From NCBI GenBank assembly GCA_030248195.1, contig JASAND010011208.1, positions 1 to 64,000 of the forward strand: a stretch of DNA of 64,000 bases, read 5' to 3'. The position numbers were made by a program, and so were the translations under genes. Within the stretch, counting starts at the first letter, position 1, and each line of letters opens with the position of its first letter. The notes beneath the pieces are model-generated. The model made no database searches, was not told the DNA's origin, and worked only from the letters and a program-made list of their open reading frames with translations. Shown here in pieces: positions 33,216 through 43,748 of this stretch. The DNA is from Trissonchulus latispiculum. Taxonomy: Eukaryota; Nematoda; Enoplea; Enoplida; Ironidae.

Positions 33216-35879
33216 AAAACGGCCATTTCGCTGATTTCTTAAAAAGCCTGGGCCAGCCAAGCCAGGCTTCCAGATGAAACCTGAAACAGGGATGCAGCAG
33301 CCCCACTGTAGTTATATATACGTTGGACGACACTTAGGCTAATTGGCCCTAAGATCTTAGAATATGGGACTTTATCTCTTCCACCCCCCGGAGGAGGGGA
33401 TTCCTCCTGCTTTTGCCCTTTTTTCCTGATGGTAAGCGCGAATCTGCGAAAATGCCCAATTTCGGCGAAAAATGGACGATTTCCGCCGAAACTGGGCATT
33501 TTCGACCAATATTGGCCAACTTTGGCGGTGGTGGCGGAAGTTGGAAAAATTTGCCAAAAGTTGAAAGATTTTGTGGAAAAAGATGGAAATTGCCGAAAAC
33601 CAAACTAATATGAGGGAAACAGCAAATATTGAGCGGGAAAACTGACCGAGAATCGAAATTTGAACAATGTAACAACATTAAGGTTAGAATCAGAAAAGTT
33701 GGTCCGAAATCTGGATTTGAACACGGAAATCAGTCAATTTTAGGATTAGGTGTGCAAAAACAGTGTTTTACTGCAAAAAATAATAAACTTACTTGATTAT
33801 GTAAAACAATTTTAATTAAGAAACACTTCCTGTTGAACATCCGCAAAACTAATGCGGGGATAGCGCAGCGGTTCGATTCTGGCCTCTCACCCGGCCGGTC
33901 AGGGTTCGATTCCCGGTGAAATGGCCAAATTTTGTTAATGTTCTGTTTTCAGTGTTTTCTTTTTAGGAGTCAACCCTCTGTATGCATAAACCATTACTTC
34001 AGCAAGAAAAATCTACGAAATTGTCAAATTTGGCATTGTAAACGTGAGTTTTGTCCGAAAATCGCGTTTTCCATCGAAAAGTAGAATTTTGAGCTCAAAC
34101 TTGAATTTTGAACCGAAAATCACACAAATTTGGTAATTTAAACTCAAAACATGAAGGCCAACCGCATTTTGAACATAAATCCTGAAGTTTGTGCCAAAAT
34201 CAGGAAGCTGCTGCTTAAATCTGAACTTTGACCCGGAAGTTGCGCGAGTTTTGCAGTTTGAACCCGAAACTTGTCCAGAAACTGTATTCCAAACCTAAAT
34301 TCACAAGTTTGAGCAAAAACTTGAACTTTGACCTAAAAACTTAACATTCAAGCAAATTTAGGGTCAATTTTTGCAGTCACCAGTTTTTGCATGAACTCCT
34401 GTTTCAAGCAGAAAATGCAATCCTGGGCCATGTTTTGAGATAAAGATTGCATTTTAAACGCGAAAATTGGCATAAAATCGCATTTTGAGCCTATCAGCTG
34501 GAATTTGAGCAACAACCTGGGTTTTGACCCGGAAACTGAAAAATTAGGCAATTTCCGGGTCAAAATCCCCACTTTTGCTCAAAGTTCAGCGTCTAAGCTG
34601 AAAACGTGATTTTACACCAAATTTTGCCTTTGAATTGGAAACTTTAAGCAATTCAGGGGTCAAAGTTCACGGTTGTTGTCAAAAGTTCAGTTTTAAGCAC
34701 ACAATGCGATTGTTGCCCAAAATTTGCCTTTAAATTGCTGAACTTGCACAATAAGCTGAACGTTGACTCTGGAATTACAAGATTTTCGCACTTTGAACTC
34801 GGAATTTGGTCTGGAATTGAATTCTGATCTTAAAACCGAAACTTTGGCAAAAACCTGAAGTTTGACCCGGAAATCACAATATTTTCGCAGTTTGAACCAG
34901 AAATTTGCCCAAAAACCGAATTTCGAACCAGAATCCAGAACTTTGAGCAAAACCCTGAACTTTGAACCTGGAATTGCACGATTTTGGCACTTTGGTCCCG
35001 AAACATGCCCAAAAACCGAATTTCGAACCTAAATCCACAACTTTGAGCAAAAACGTGAACTTTGACACTGGAATTGCACGATTTTCGCACTTTTGTCTCG
35101 AAACTTGCCAAAAACCGCATTTCGAACCAGAATCCATAACCTTGAGCAAAAACTTGAACTTCGACCCGAAAATTTGGCTTTCGAGCAATTTTCGGGTCAA
35201 AATCACGCTTTTTGCTCAAAGTCCGGGTTTCTAGTTTAAAGTGCGATTTTTGTCACGTTTTGAGTTCAAAATGTGAATTTTAGGCAATTTCAGGGCCAAA
35301 GTTCACTGTTTTGCTCAAACTTTTGCCGTGAAGCCCAAAATCCAACTTTTGGCCAAATTTTGCGCTCAAATTACCAAATCTGAACAGTTTCCGGGTCAGA
35401 ATCCCGGCTTCTGCACAATTACCTGGTTTCAAGCAGAAAATTTGATTATCGATTAAGTTTTCGCTAAAGATTGCATTTTAAATGCGAAAATCGGCCGAAA
35501 ATAACATTTTGAGCCTAAAAGTTGAAAATTGACCAATAACCTGAATTTTGACGAAGAAATCGGTCCGATTTCTTAATTTGGTCGCGAAACTTGGTCAATC
35601 GTCGAATCTTCAGCATGAAAACGGAATTTTTGTTAGAATACGAATTTTGGGCTGAAAATGAAGTTTGAGCACAAAATCCAAAACTTACATCCAAAAACTT
35701 ACTTCGGGTGTGGCCCAAACCATGATTCTTGCAGCGGATCGCCAGCCATTGAGCAGATCACCTAAAACAAACAAAAAATAAATGAACAAGCATAGAAACA
35801 GACACAAAAAGCACAAAAACAAGCAAATCAGAGACCGATTTGCTTGTTCAAATGCAGTTAGTTTCTCTCCTTTCGGAGA
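33216..35879 (-). repeat. U2 spacer unit
   Basis: This spacer lies upstream of the intact U2 gene and downstream of the LINE-split U2. It contains the U2 promoter (33216-33330), the tRNA-Glu-like sequence, roughly 100-bp degenerate repeats, and the conserved segment bordered by 'gttttag' and 'gtaagt' (about 35700-35765). It is nearly identical to 30071-33031 apart from the 403-bp duplication and a short indel near 30180. Confidence 0.85.
33854..33926 (+). tRNA. tRNA-Glu-like sequence in U2 spacer (anticodon CTC)
   Basis: Third copy of the spacer tRNA-like sequence, identical to the one at 30603 as far as can be seen. It lies about 640 bp upstream of the intact U2 and points the other way. 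Confidence 0.55.
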
Positions 35880-36040
35880 GGGGGCCGATCCCGACAGTGG
35901 TGCAGTGTCGGGCCAACCCTCGATGAGGTCCAGCAAGCTGGATCACCCATCAGTCGACCAAAAACCAGCAATCTCGTGAGGTCCGTGAACCTCATACCAG
36001 AGATTAAGCTGATAAGAACAGATACTACAACACGATCATA
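35880..36040 (-). pseudogene. U2 snRNA gene, 3' part (downstream target half)
   Basis: U2 from CTATGATCG (about nt 23) to its 3' end, including GTAGTA, stem II, Sm site, and stem-loops III and IV. It is joined to the 3' end of the LINE at 36041. With the 5' fragment at 43749-43779 it makes a whole U2, with ATGATCG present on both sides of the LINE as a 7-9 bp target duplication. Confidence 0.92.
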
Positions 36041-36527
36041 GGACTTTGTTTATTTCTAATGAGTTACTGCATACGGTACATAATACCAATACATACATAA
36101 TAAGTACAGAAACTGTTCACCGCTAAATAGTTAAAAACAGGCCATTCATAATTGACAAACAACAATAAAGTATATTCTTGAACAATGCAATTTGAAATAC
36201 GCGAATGACAATTAATACGTATATATAGTAGTAGAATATAAATTGACATTAAATTGACATTGACATTGACATTAACAGCCTAATTTTTAATTAATTTCAT
36301 CAATTTCAGTTATTCCTTATGGAATCTTTGTTCATCTTTGTTCTTTTTCTTTCTGATTCTTCTGAAATGTAATAAGAAATTATTAATACAAAGTACAGCA
36401 TAATATGTCACTACTCAGCTTAATCTAAATCCCAACAAAATACAGTAACCAAAACTTAAAATATGGTCTAATTTCTATTTTAGCACATTAATTTAGAGTT
36501 GTCTCAGAAAGAAAAATATTTAAAATT

Positions 36528-36591
36528 AGCTCTAGGTGGGAATCGAACCACCACCTCTCCAATTCGGAATCGCATTCTTTGCAAATCGGCT
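36528..36591 (-). tRNA. Second tRNA-like module in LINE 3' region
   Basis: Homologous to 17597-17660: AGC-ended, with a GTGG TTCGATTCCCAC T arm and a decayed anticodon region. It is part of the LINE family-2 tail. Confidence 0.5.
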
Positions 36592-37605
36592 AAAACAGAA
36601 AAAGACCATTATTACCTCATATCATCCAATATACAAAAACAAAATACCAATACCAAAGCCAATTAGCAAAGTAAAGAAATAATAAACCATAGCCGTCTAA
36701 TGTTTAAAATTTTGCGAAAGTTTCAAAGAGGCAATTTAAATTTTATTTTAAACTTATAAATGGCAGAGATATGATCCGCCTATTCGTTGAATCGGGCTAT
36801 TTTTATGGGCCTGTTCTTATGAAATCTTTTGATCTTGGAACATAGCCTGCTGAAACACTAAAAGCCACATGCATCACATACTTTACATACACAATTTACA
36901 ATAGGAAATTGCCAATCCAAAAATACAACAGAAAACTGCCAAACCAAAACAAGCTTTTAAAATTCTAGACAATCCGTATATGTTATTTCTTTCTGGTTCT
37001 CTTTCAAGACTTAATTTTGATTTCATGTCTAAGAAAAGTGCACCAAATTTTAGCTCTGTCAAACAAAAAACCCATTTTCCGCTGGGCAGTTTACCATGCT
37101 TGGAAACTTTGACTAGATTTGGTGCCAATCCAGGTTCCTGAAACATGAAAAAGTACAAAATATACTGCCTAAATCATCATTTATGCAAATTATTGTCTCT
37201 TGCCTGAAACGAATTCCAAAATAGCCGACCATTCTTTGAATTTTCATACCGGTCTAAAGCCGGTTTTCGAATCTCTGTGCTACATTTTTCATCTATGGAT
37301 TTCACTACTTTCCCTGAAAATGTCCGCTGATGTTTAGAAAATTTTCTTCATAAGCAGGAATGTTTGATTTCTAGAGCCAAACCTGTTTACAAACCCGAAA
37401 TAAGATTGCACAAATTTCATGTGACGAAGCACAAAACTAACAATCATAGGAAATCGAAATCACAGTCAAAAGGTCATAGAGAATCCAAGACATAATTCCC
37501 GTTCATACTGCTCTTTGAAAAAATTATACCAGGAAAACGAAACATTTATTTGAATTTAATTTCAAACTTAATCTTGTTGACTTGCAGTGAAAAGAAAAAA
37601 TTTTG

Positions 37606-37678
37606 GATTCGGTGGGGCTCGAACCCACAAACCCCTCTGACTCGGAGTCAGCCGTCAGTACCACTTGGCCATCGAATC
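37606..37678 (-). tRNA. tRNA-like module in LINE 3' region
   Basis: The GATTCG/CGAATC acceptor, GGCCAAGTGG D region, perfect CTGACT CCG AGTCAG arm and GTGGG TTCGAGC CCCAC T arm are better paired than in the copy at 16578. The change AGTCGG to AGTCAG restores pairing. Nominal anticodon CCG in a 7-nt loop; isotype uncertain. Confidence 0.6.
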
Positions 37679-37858
37679 CTTATGATTTTGTATGCAAGAA
37701 TTTTACTTAATGCAAAGCTGCTGCTTCTCAAAAGTTAACACACAGTCTCATTGCAGCAGACGAAAACCAGTTTTATCTGGTTTTCATCATTGATTTTGAG
37801 CTGCCTTTCAAAAGCTGTGTGTTAAGACAGTCATTTTATTGCATACGTTTTTGGAAGT

Positions 37859-38127
37859 AGGCTGCTGACTGGAATTTTTGCTTTCCAGTCAGCAGCCTTA
37901 TATTTGTCTAAACTGCATTTTGCCGCCCCTGCTTGGGGCGGCCAATTTGACGTGATATTCGGCTTAATTAGCCGATTAATTTGTTATCATCAGTTACCAG
38001 TGGCAGTTGGTAACAGAAAAAAGAGTACTGCCTTTACTGCTAATTACACCGATTGGCCCAGAAACAGTGACAGCAGCCAGGGCCGCTGCAAGAAATGAAA
38101 TGTTGCATGGTAGCGACAAAAGGTCGC
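37859..38127 (-). ncRNA. LINE 3' hairpin series (family 2)
   Basis: In transcript order: GCGACC..GTCGC (38127-38113), GCAGCGG..GCTGC (38089-38073), CGGCTAATTAAGCCG (37984-37970) and GCCGCCCC..GGGGCGGC (37942-37922). The terminal hairpin AGGCTGCTGACTGGAA/complement (37898-37859) follows. It has the same arrangement as at 16131-16397 and 23792-24055. An AATAAA lies just downstream. Confidence 0.78.
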
Positions 38128-38340
38128 AGTGTTGAGATAGAAATTAGGGAAGTGAATCTGTGAACTGAGATAGGAATTGTTGGGGGGAATATTATGTTTA
38201 GGACTCGAGCCGATTTTAGGTTAGATGGCGTGGGTTAGGGGGAGGGCTGGGAGGGTAAAACCTCCCCTCCGTGACCCCCTCGTTCCCACTCTCACTGGGG
38301 CTCGCTGTCTAGGGTATCTGACCCTAATCAGGGTCTGAAA

Positions 38341-41300
38341 TTAGTGATTTTTGAGCGCCAAAATTCCAAATTCGTTGAAATAAAAGGCCCCAAAGTCGCC
38401 TACTAACCCCCGGTGAATCGAAGCGTCTTCTAAAAAAGCGCCCGCATTTCTAGCAATTCTTCCGAGAGATTTTATAAAAATGTCCCAAATATTAACTGCA
38501 ACTTTTGTTTTCCAAAATTGACTTCTGGTGAACCAAATGGCCCACTGGGCCTGATGAATTATTAAATTCAAATTTTTCAAAAGTTTAGGGTTTTTCCGAA
38601 TAACAATTCCTAGTAATTTTTCGTGAGTTTCTAAATTTCTTTGCGCGAGTTGCCGTGATGGCCTCGCCACAACTTTAAGCAATTTTTCTACATTTTCCCA
38701 GAAGGATTTAATTCTGACACATTCCACGAATGTGTGAATTAAATCCTCCGAAACCGAAATTCCCAAAGTTTCGCAAAATTCACAGTTTTCAGATAGCTGA
38801 TTGTTCATTTGATGCAAACGTTTTTGCGTGAGCAAAACGTTGTGCACTAGCTTCAAATGAACATCTAGAGCTATACTTTCTACAAACTTAGTTTTCATGG
38901 ACCCCCATAGGTATTCCCAGTCATTACCGGGAATACCTGGGAATTTTTCGGTCCACTTTTCAGCTATTTGATCTGCTCTTTTTCCGAATTTTTTCAAAAT
39001 CATAGCTTCATAAATTTGTTTCATTCTAACTGAATTTGGAGAAAATTGAACCGCCTCAATCGAGATCGAGTTAGGATTAATTTCCAAATCCAAAGTGAGC
39101 ATAGCCTTTCGCAATTCCCTATAAAATTTTGGAACCAAAATCCGATTAAGTTGGCCAATAGATTTAGTTTCAACTTGTGCATAGAAATAGTCGAAAATTG
39201 GGTGCCAGGCTTGCGCTGCACCCAATTTTCGTCTAATCAAAATCACTAACCTTTGACTTAGGACTCTGAACTCTAGGTTCGGAAAGGCTATGCCCCCTTT
39301 GGTCTTGGGCAAAGAGGCACACTCTGAGTTGATGACCACTCTGTTAGTGACCGGATGCCAGATGTAGGTCTCCATTCTCTTCTTAAATTTGTCCATCAAA
39401 TGTCTGGAGGGGCTGAGGAACCAGGTGGAGTACCAGAGCCCAGCCAAGTAGTAGGTCATCAGGCTGGCCACACGGGCGTAGGCTGATGACCTTACAGGCG
39501 GGATGGCTGACCCGATACCCTCCAAAATTTCCTCAAATTTTTCCTCGTTTTTCCAGTTTTCAATTCCTTCATCGTTAACATAAACACCAAAAACTTTTAC
39601 TTCCGTTTTCAAAAATCTTTTCAAGTCTTCTGGAACTTCCCTTCTTTTGACTCCACTAACTAGAAGTAGAGCAGTTTTCTCTACTTTCAGCTTCCCTCCA
39701 GATATTTGCTCATAATTTTCGTATTCTTTAAAAACTTGTTTAACCGATTCAAAATTCTGTAAAGTGAAATTGGTGTCATCCGCATAGGCGGTGACCTTGT
39801 TTTCTCGGCCTAAAACTTTAATTCCACGAATTAACCGAACTTTTCGAACATGATTTAAGAAAGTTTCATTACAAAGAACGTACAAAAGAGGGGAAAGTGG
39901 GCAACCTTGACGTATACCCCTTTCCAATTTGAACGGAAGGGACATATAACCGTTAATTAATAGTGAGCTCTGAACAAAATTTTTCTTATAGATGGATTTT
40001 ACCCATCTCCTAATTTTCGGGCCGAAGCCAAATTTCTTCAATACTAGTTCTAAAAACTCCCACTCAACTAGATCAAATGCTGCCATTTGATCTACCGAGA
40101 GGAAAATGCACGGTTTCTTTTTGTGTGTAGCATAATCTAAAATTCCAATTAAACTCAAAATTCCATCTCGAATGTCCCTTCCGGAAACTCCGCAAGTTTG
40201 ATCCAATTTTACCAAAAATGGCATAACGCCTGAAAATCGATTTGTTAATACTTTCGCAAAAATTTTATAGTCCACGTTCAGCATGCTGAGTGGACGCCAA
40301 TTTTTCCTCTCCGACCTGTCACCTTTGCCCTTGTACAAAAGGGAAATGATCCCCATGTACATTTCCTCTGGCATTTTTCCAGTTTCTAAGATTATGTTGA
40401 AAATTTTTGCAAGCCATGGGGCACAAAGGTACAGACAAGAGAGGTAAAATTCGATGGCAAGTCCGTCTTTCCCTGGAACTTTGCCCAGAGCAAATTGCTT
40501 AATTGCCTTTTCGACTTCTTCTGCCGTTATATCTGCTTCTAGTTCTGGCTGTGCACTGTCTGGTACAGAATTCTCCGTACTTTCTAGAAAAGCCGCGGCT
40601 TTTCTAGGATCTATGCCAGAACTAGTAAACAAATTTTGATACTGTGATCTCATTTCAGAAATAATTTTCATATTTCCTACAACTTGGGTGCCATTTTCGG
40701 TTTTCAAAGAGTAAAAATACCGCTTTTCACCCTCCTTTTTCTCAATCTTTTTAGCATTCAAAATTGAAATTGTATCATACAATTTTTCCGATTTGTGGGC
40801 TCTTCCCAGACTTTGTTCAATTTCTTTCAGCTCAATTTCACGTAAAATTTCTTTGACTTCATTTTGTTCAGTCAGATCATTTGCTGCCTGTGCATCCTTT
40901 AACCGGTCTTCCAAATTAGAAATTTCTGTGCGCTTTCTTTGCGCAATAATTCTACTGTGAAATTTAAACAGATTTTTCGCTTCCTTTTTGAACCACTTCC
41001 AATTCTCAAGTATTTCAGCTGATGTCTGCTGTTGTTCAAATAAAGTCTGAGCTTCAAAGCGTAGCTCTGCAAAATCAAGTGAAAAGAAAGGATCACTGAA
41101 AACTTTCGTGTTCATTTTCCAGTACGAAGGCCCCCGGGCCTGGTGAAATAAAGAATCGACAATTTTTGCCTTTAAAATAGAATGATCTGAAAATGAAACA
41201 GGAGCATAATCTATAGAAATAAAAGCTCCCAGATGCCGTTTTGCTACATAAATCCGATCTAGTCGACTTCGACAATTTTGATTAACACTTTTACAACTGA

Positions 41301-41892
41301 AATCCCTCTTTTTAGGGAATTTTTCACGGAAAACATCAACAAATTTATACTCATTTTGGATAATTTTGAGCTCGTTTCTACCTTTCGTAGCAATCATTAA
41401 TGCATGATTGGACGTGGCCGTAGATTCTCTATCTAACTTCAAATCGGGTACAAAATTAAAATCTCCACCCAGTAATAAAATAGAGTCGTTTTTAACTTTG
41501 CTTTTCAGTTTTTCCTGCAAAGTTTCGAAAAAACCAGATCTTCTTTCATACCTTGCAGGGGCATAAATATTAATAAGAAAGGCTACCCGATTTGAAATTT
41601 TTGCCTTTACAATTTGCATTCTACCTTCCATTTCAAAAACCATATCAAAAGTTCCAGCCAACGTGTGGCTTACTAGGATACAGACTCCCCCACCTCTGTT
41701 AGCATTAAAGTACGAATGGAAAATCTTAAAATTAGGACTCATCACTTGTTCAAAATAGGGGTCCGTGTTCATAAAATTTGTTTCTTGTATAAAAATTATG
41801 TTGTAATTTTGAACATTAATAAAAAGTTGGTCGACTTTAGAATTTCGATTCAGTCCATTCGCATTAATGCTAGCAAAGGTGATGGGAGCCAT
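38341..41892 (-). CDS. LINE ORF2: APE endonuclease plus reverse transcriptase
   Basis: An 1183-aa protein with the same layout as the ORF2 at 24568. The N-terminal APE-type endonuclease has 'INANGLNRNSK', QETNF, GGDFNFVPD and SDHS. Reverse transcriptase shows 'GKVPGKDGLA', RQGCPLSPLLY and YADD (703-706). The C-terminal CEFC..HTFVEC motif is present. It starts 44 bp after the ORF1 stop. Identity with the family-1 protein is moderate in the core and lower outside it, so the two are separate families. The AT-rich codons contrast with the GC-rich ORF1. No stops or frameshifts are seen. Confidence 0.95.
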   Translation of the reverse strand: MAPITFASINANGLNRNSKVDQLFINVQNYNIIFIQETNFMNTDPYFEQVMSPNFKIFHSYFNANRGGGVCILVSHTLAGTFDMVFEMEGRMQIVKAKISNRVAFLINIYAPARYERRSGFFETLQEKLKSKVKNDSILLLGGDFNFVPDLKLDRESTATSNHALMIATKGRNELKIIQNEYKFVDVFREKFPKKRDFSCKSVNQNCRSRLDRIYVAKRHLGAFISIDYAPVSFSDHSILKAKIVDSLFHQARGPSYWKMNTKVFSDPFFSLDFAELRFEAQTLFEQQQTSAEILENWKWFKKEAKNLFKFHSRIIAQRKRTEISNLEDRLKDAQAANDLTEQNEVKEILREIELKEIEQSLGRAHKSEKLYDTISILNAKKIEKKEGEKRYFYSLKTENGTQVVGNMKIISEMRSQYQNLFTSSGIDPRKAAAFLESTENSVPDSAQPELEADITAEEVEKAIKQFALGKVPGKDGLAIEFYLSCLYLCAPWLAKIFNIILETGKMPEEMYMGIISLLYKGKGDRSERKNWRPLSMLNVDYKIFAKVLTNRFSGVMPFLVKLDQTCGVSGRDIRDGILSLIGILDYATHKKKPCIFLSVDQMAAFDLVEWEFLELVLKKFGFGPKIRRWVKSIYKKNFVQSSLLINGYMSLPFKLERGIRQGCPLSPLLYVLCNETFLNHVRKVRLIRGIKVLGRENKVTAYADDTNFTLQNFESVKQVFKEYENYEQISGGKLKVEKTALLLVSGVKRREVPEDLKRFLKTEVKVFGVYVNDEGIENWKNEEKFEEILEGIGSAIPPVRSSAYARVASLMTYYLAGLWYSTWFLSPSRHLMDKFKKRMETYIWHPVTNRVVINSECASLPKTKGGIAFPNLEFRVLSQRLVILIRRKLGAAQAWHPIFDYFYAQVETKSIGQLNRILVPKFYRELRKAMLTLDLEINPNSISIEAVQFSPNSVRMKQIYEAMILKKFGKRADQIAEKWTEKFPGIPGNDWEYLWGSMKTKFVESIALDVHLKLVHNVLLTQKRLHQMNNQLSENCEFCETLGISVSEDLIHTFVECVRIKSFWENVEKLLKVVARPSRQLAQRNLETHEKLLGIVIRKNPKLLKNLNLIIHQAQWAIWFTRSQFWKTKVAVNIWDIFIKSLGRIARNAGAFLEDASIHRGLVGDFGAFYFNEFGILALKNH

Positions 41893-41936
41893 GACTCAGG
41901 GGGGGTCACGATGAACTCCCGGATCATTTTCTTCGG

Positions 41937-43556
41937 CTATTTCATCCGTTTGTCGGCCGACGTCTCGTCTTCGCTGGGGGTCAGCGGGCGCTTCTGGGAG
42001 GCTCCCTGCGGCTTCAGGTGCTCCTCCAGCTCCTTCTGGTACCTCGGCTGCTGGAGCATCTTGGTCCTCAGGTGGGTCAACATGTCCCCGAGGATGTTGA
42101 GGCCCAACCACTTCATAGGGTCTCCCAGCCGAGGGTCCTTCATGGATAGGCCGCTGCTCCAAAAGGTATCGTTCGGGTTGCACTCCACTAGCCGGTACCC
42201 CTCAGTAGCCAACAGTTGCAGCCGGGCCTCCCGGTTCTGCTCGAATTTGGCCGTGATCCCAGTGACCATGGCCTCGTACTTCTCCACTCTGGACCACTGG
42301 TCCACCTTCTCCAAATTAGTCCGAATTTTACCCCCGAGTGCTTTGGCCATCTTAGGGGTGTCAGCCTTCAGGATCTTCTTGGCCGCACCCTTGTCCCCCA
42401 TGCACTTCGCCTTCCTATAGAAGTAGAAGTGCTCGTTCGTGGGGTATTTCTTCCCGTTCACCTGGAATGGAGCGTCGTAATGATTGCTGAAGGGGTACCG
42501 GCTAGTAAAGAAGGGAGTCACATCGTTCCCGAACTGCTCAGCATACTGACCCCGTTTGGCCTCCATGATCCCAGCCCAGTTCGGGTGTTCGGATTCCATG
42601 GTCTCACCCTCCTCGTCGTCCTCTGTCAGGTCCGTGACACTGTGGGTGGGGGACCCTTCTTCCTCGGCCGACGAAATGGCGTCCCGGAATTCACCAGAGG
42701 ACCGTCTGCTGGTCTCGGCCCGACCCAGGGTTTCCATCCCTTCTTCGTCCACCTGTCCGCCTTCAGATTCTGACCCCACATAGGCACCGTCCGGGGTGGG
42801 TTTGGGGGGAACCGTCTCCCACCTCCGACCCCGTGGGTTGTTGGACCCGGGCCTCGGGATTGCCTCCTCATTCTTGCAGTCTCTCCTGTGGTGGCCCTCC
42901 TGGAAGCAGCGGAGGCACCACTTGCCCCAGTTGGGATACCAGATTTGGACCCGCTGGGGGAAGCCCACACCCTCTGGGAGGTAGGGGGCGTACCCAGGGA
43001 TCCGCCTCATGTTCTCCACCTTAACCAAGACTGATCTGCCGCCATCTCTAATCGGGGTTCTCCGGCCCGAGGGGGTCCTATGGTAGGTCCACCGGAAAGG
43101 GCTTGCCACCTCGAACCCCAGGGACCGGATCCACCTGGTGACATGGGCCTCCGAGTCTGAGATAGGGATGTCATAAAGGAATATGGGCTGGAGGTGGAGA
43201 CGCCTCCTCTCCTCTTCCCGGGGGACCTCCAGGGGGGCAAGGACCTGTCCCAGCTTCACCCCCTGATCCACCGCCCGGTCCCTCTGCTCCTTCGTCTGGA
43301 AGGTGAGCTTCAGATGGCCCCGCCCAGCACGCCTGACGTACTGGGGGTAGCTCTGCTCCTGATTGTTTTCGACCAGCAGCTCGATCAGGGTACCGATCGA
43401 TTCCTCGACATACTCGTCGGGAATGACCAGGTACCCTGTCTTCTGCAAAAGTTCTAACCTCGCGTTTTCCGCTGCATCTGTCCGTTGGCTCAGCGTTGCT
43501 TCGTCCTCATCGGTCGGATTTGGATTGGCCAGGGGATCGCCGTTAGGCTCACCCAT
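41937..43556 (-). CDS. LINE ORF1 protein with CCHC knuckle and NADAR domain
   Basis: A 539-aa protein. The N-terminal region is homologous to the family-1 ORF1 (QYVRRAGRGHLKL, 'LQPIFLYDIPISDSE'). One CCHC knuckle, CLRCFQEGHHRRDC, is at about 213-227, followed by an acidic linker. A NADAR/YbiA-like domain lies at about 347-500: YPFSNHYDAPF, PTNEHFYFYRKAK, KFEQN, LVECNPNDTFWSSG and GLNILGDML. The C-terminal tail is short and basic. Conservation of the domain between two diverged LINE families argues for selection. Its action on ADP-ribose-type substrates is known only for other family members. Confidence 0.9.
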   Translation of the reverse strand: MGEPNGDPLANPNPTDEDEATLSQRTDAAENARLELLQKTGYLVIPDEYVEESIGTLIELLVENNQEQSYPQYVRRAGRGHLKLTFQTKEQRDRAVDQGVKLGQVLAPLEVPREEERRRLHLQPIFLYDIPISDSEAHVTRWIRSLGFEVASPFRWTYHRTPSGRRTPIRDGGRSVLVKVENMRRIPGYAPYLPEGVGFPQRVQIWYPNWGKWCLRCFQEGHHRRDCKNEEAIPRPGSNNPRGRRWETVPPKPTPDGAYVGSESEGGQVDEEGMETLGRAETSRRSSGEFRDAISSAEEEGSPTHSVTDLTEDDEEGETMESEHPNWAGIMEAKRGQYAEQFGNDVTPFFTSRYPFSNHYDAPFQVNGKKYPTNEHFYFYRKAKCMGDKGAAKKILKADTPKMAKALGGKIRTNLEKVDQWSRVEKYEAMVTGITAKFEQNREARLQLLATEGYRLVECNPNDTFWSSGLSMKDPRLGDPMKWLGLNILGDMLTHLRTKMLQQPRYQKELEEHLKPQGASQKRPLTPSEDETSADKRMK

Positions 43557-43748
43557 AATGGAATCAAAGGAAAGCCTTTATCCCACTAAGGAGACTCAGG
43601 CTTGTTGGGACACAGGATAGTCCACCAGTAGAAAATAGGACCAAGGGAAGTAATCAGAATAATATAATCAGTTAATAAATCCAATCAATAAGCAATTAAA
43701 TTAAACTAACCGCGCATACACATCGATCGGAGCCAAGAAGGCGCGAAG

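Larger units (their letters stand above)
36041..43748 (-). mobile_element. Full-length U2-targeting LINE, family 2
   Basis: A 7.7-kb non-LTR retrotransposon inserted in the U2 coding region after nt 31 and flanked on both sides by U2, with duplicated ATGATCG. The parts are a leader (43748-43557), ORF1, ORF2, the hairpin series, tRNA-like modules at 37606 and 36528, and the terminus 'aaataaacaaagtcc' without poly(A). Both ORFs are intact. U2 targeting by an APE-type LINE has been described for Keno in the Tx1 clade, from recall; relation to Keno needs a tree. Confidence 0.93.

Noticed and set aside
35685..35936. 83-codon frame with a Phe/Leu-rich hydrophobic stretch next to U2 (also 32837-33088)
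   Set aside because: It begins inside the U2 gene and crosses its 3' hairpin; the hydrophobic run is T-rich spacer. It is a by-product of an RNA gene.
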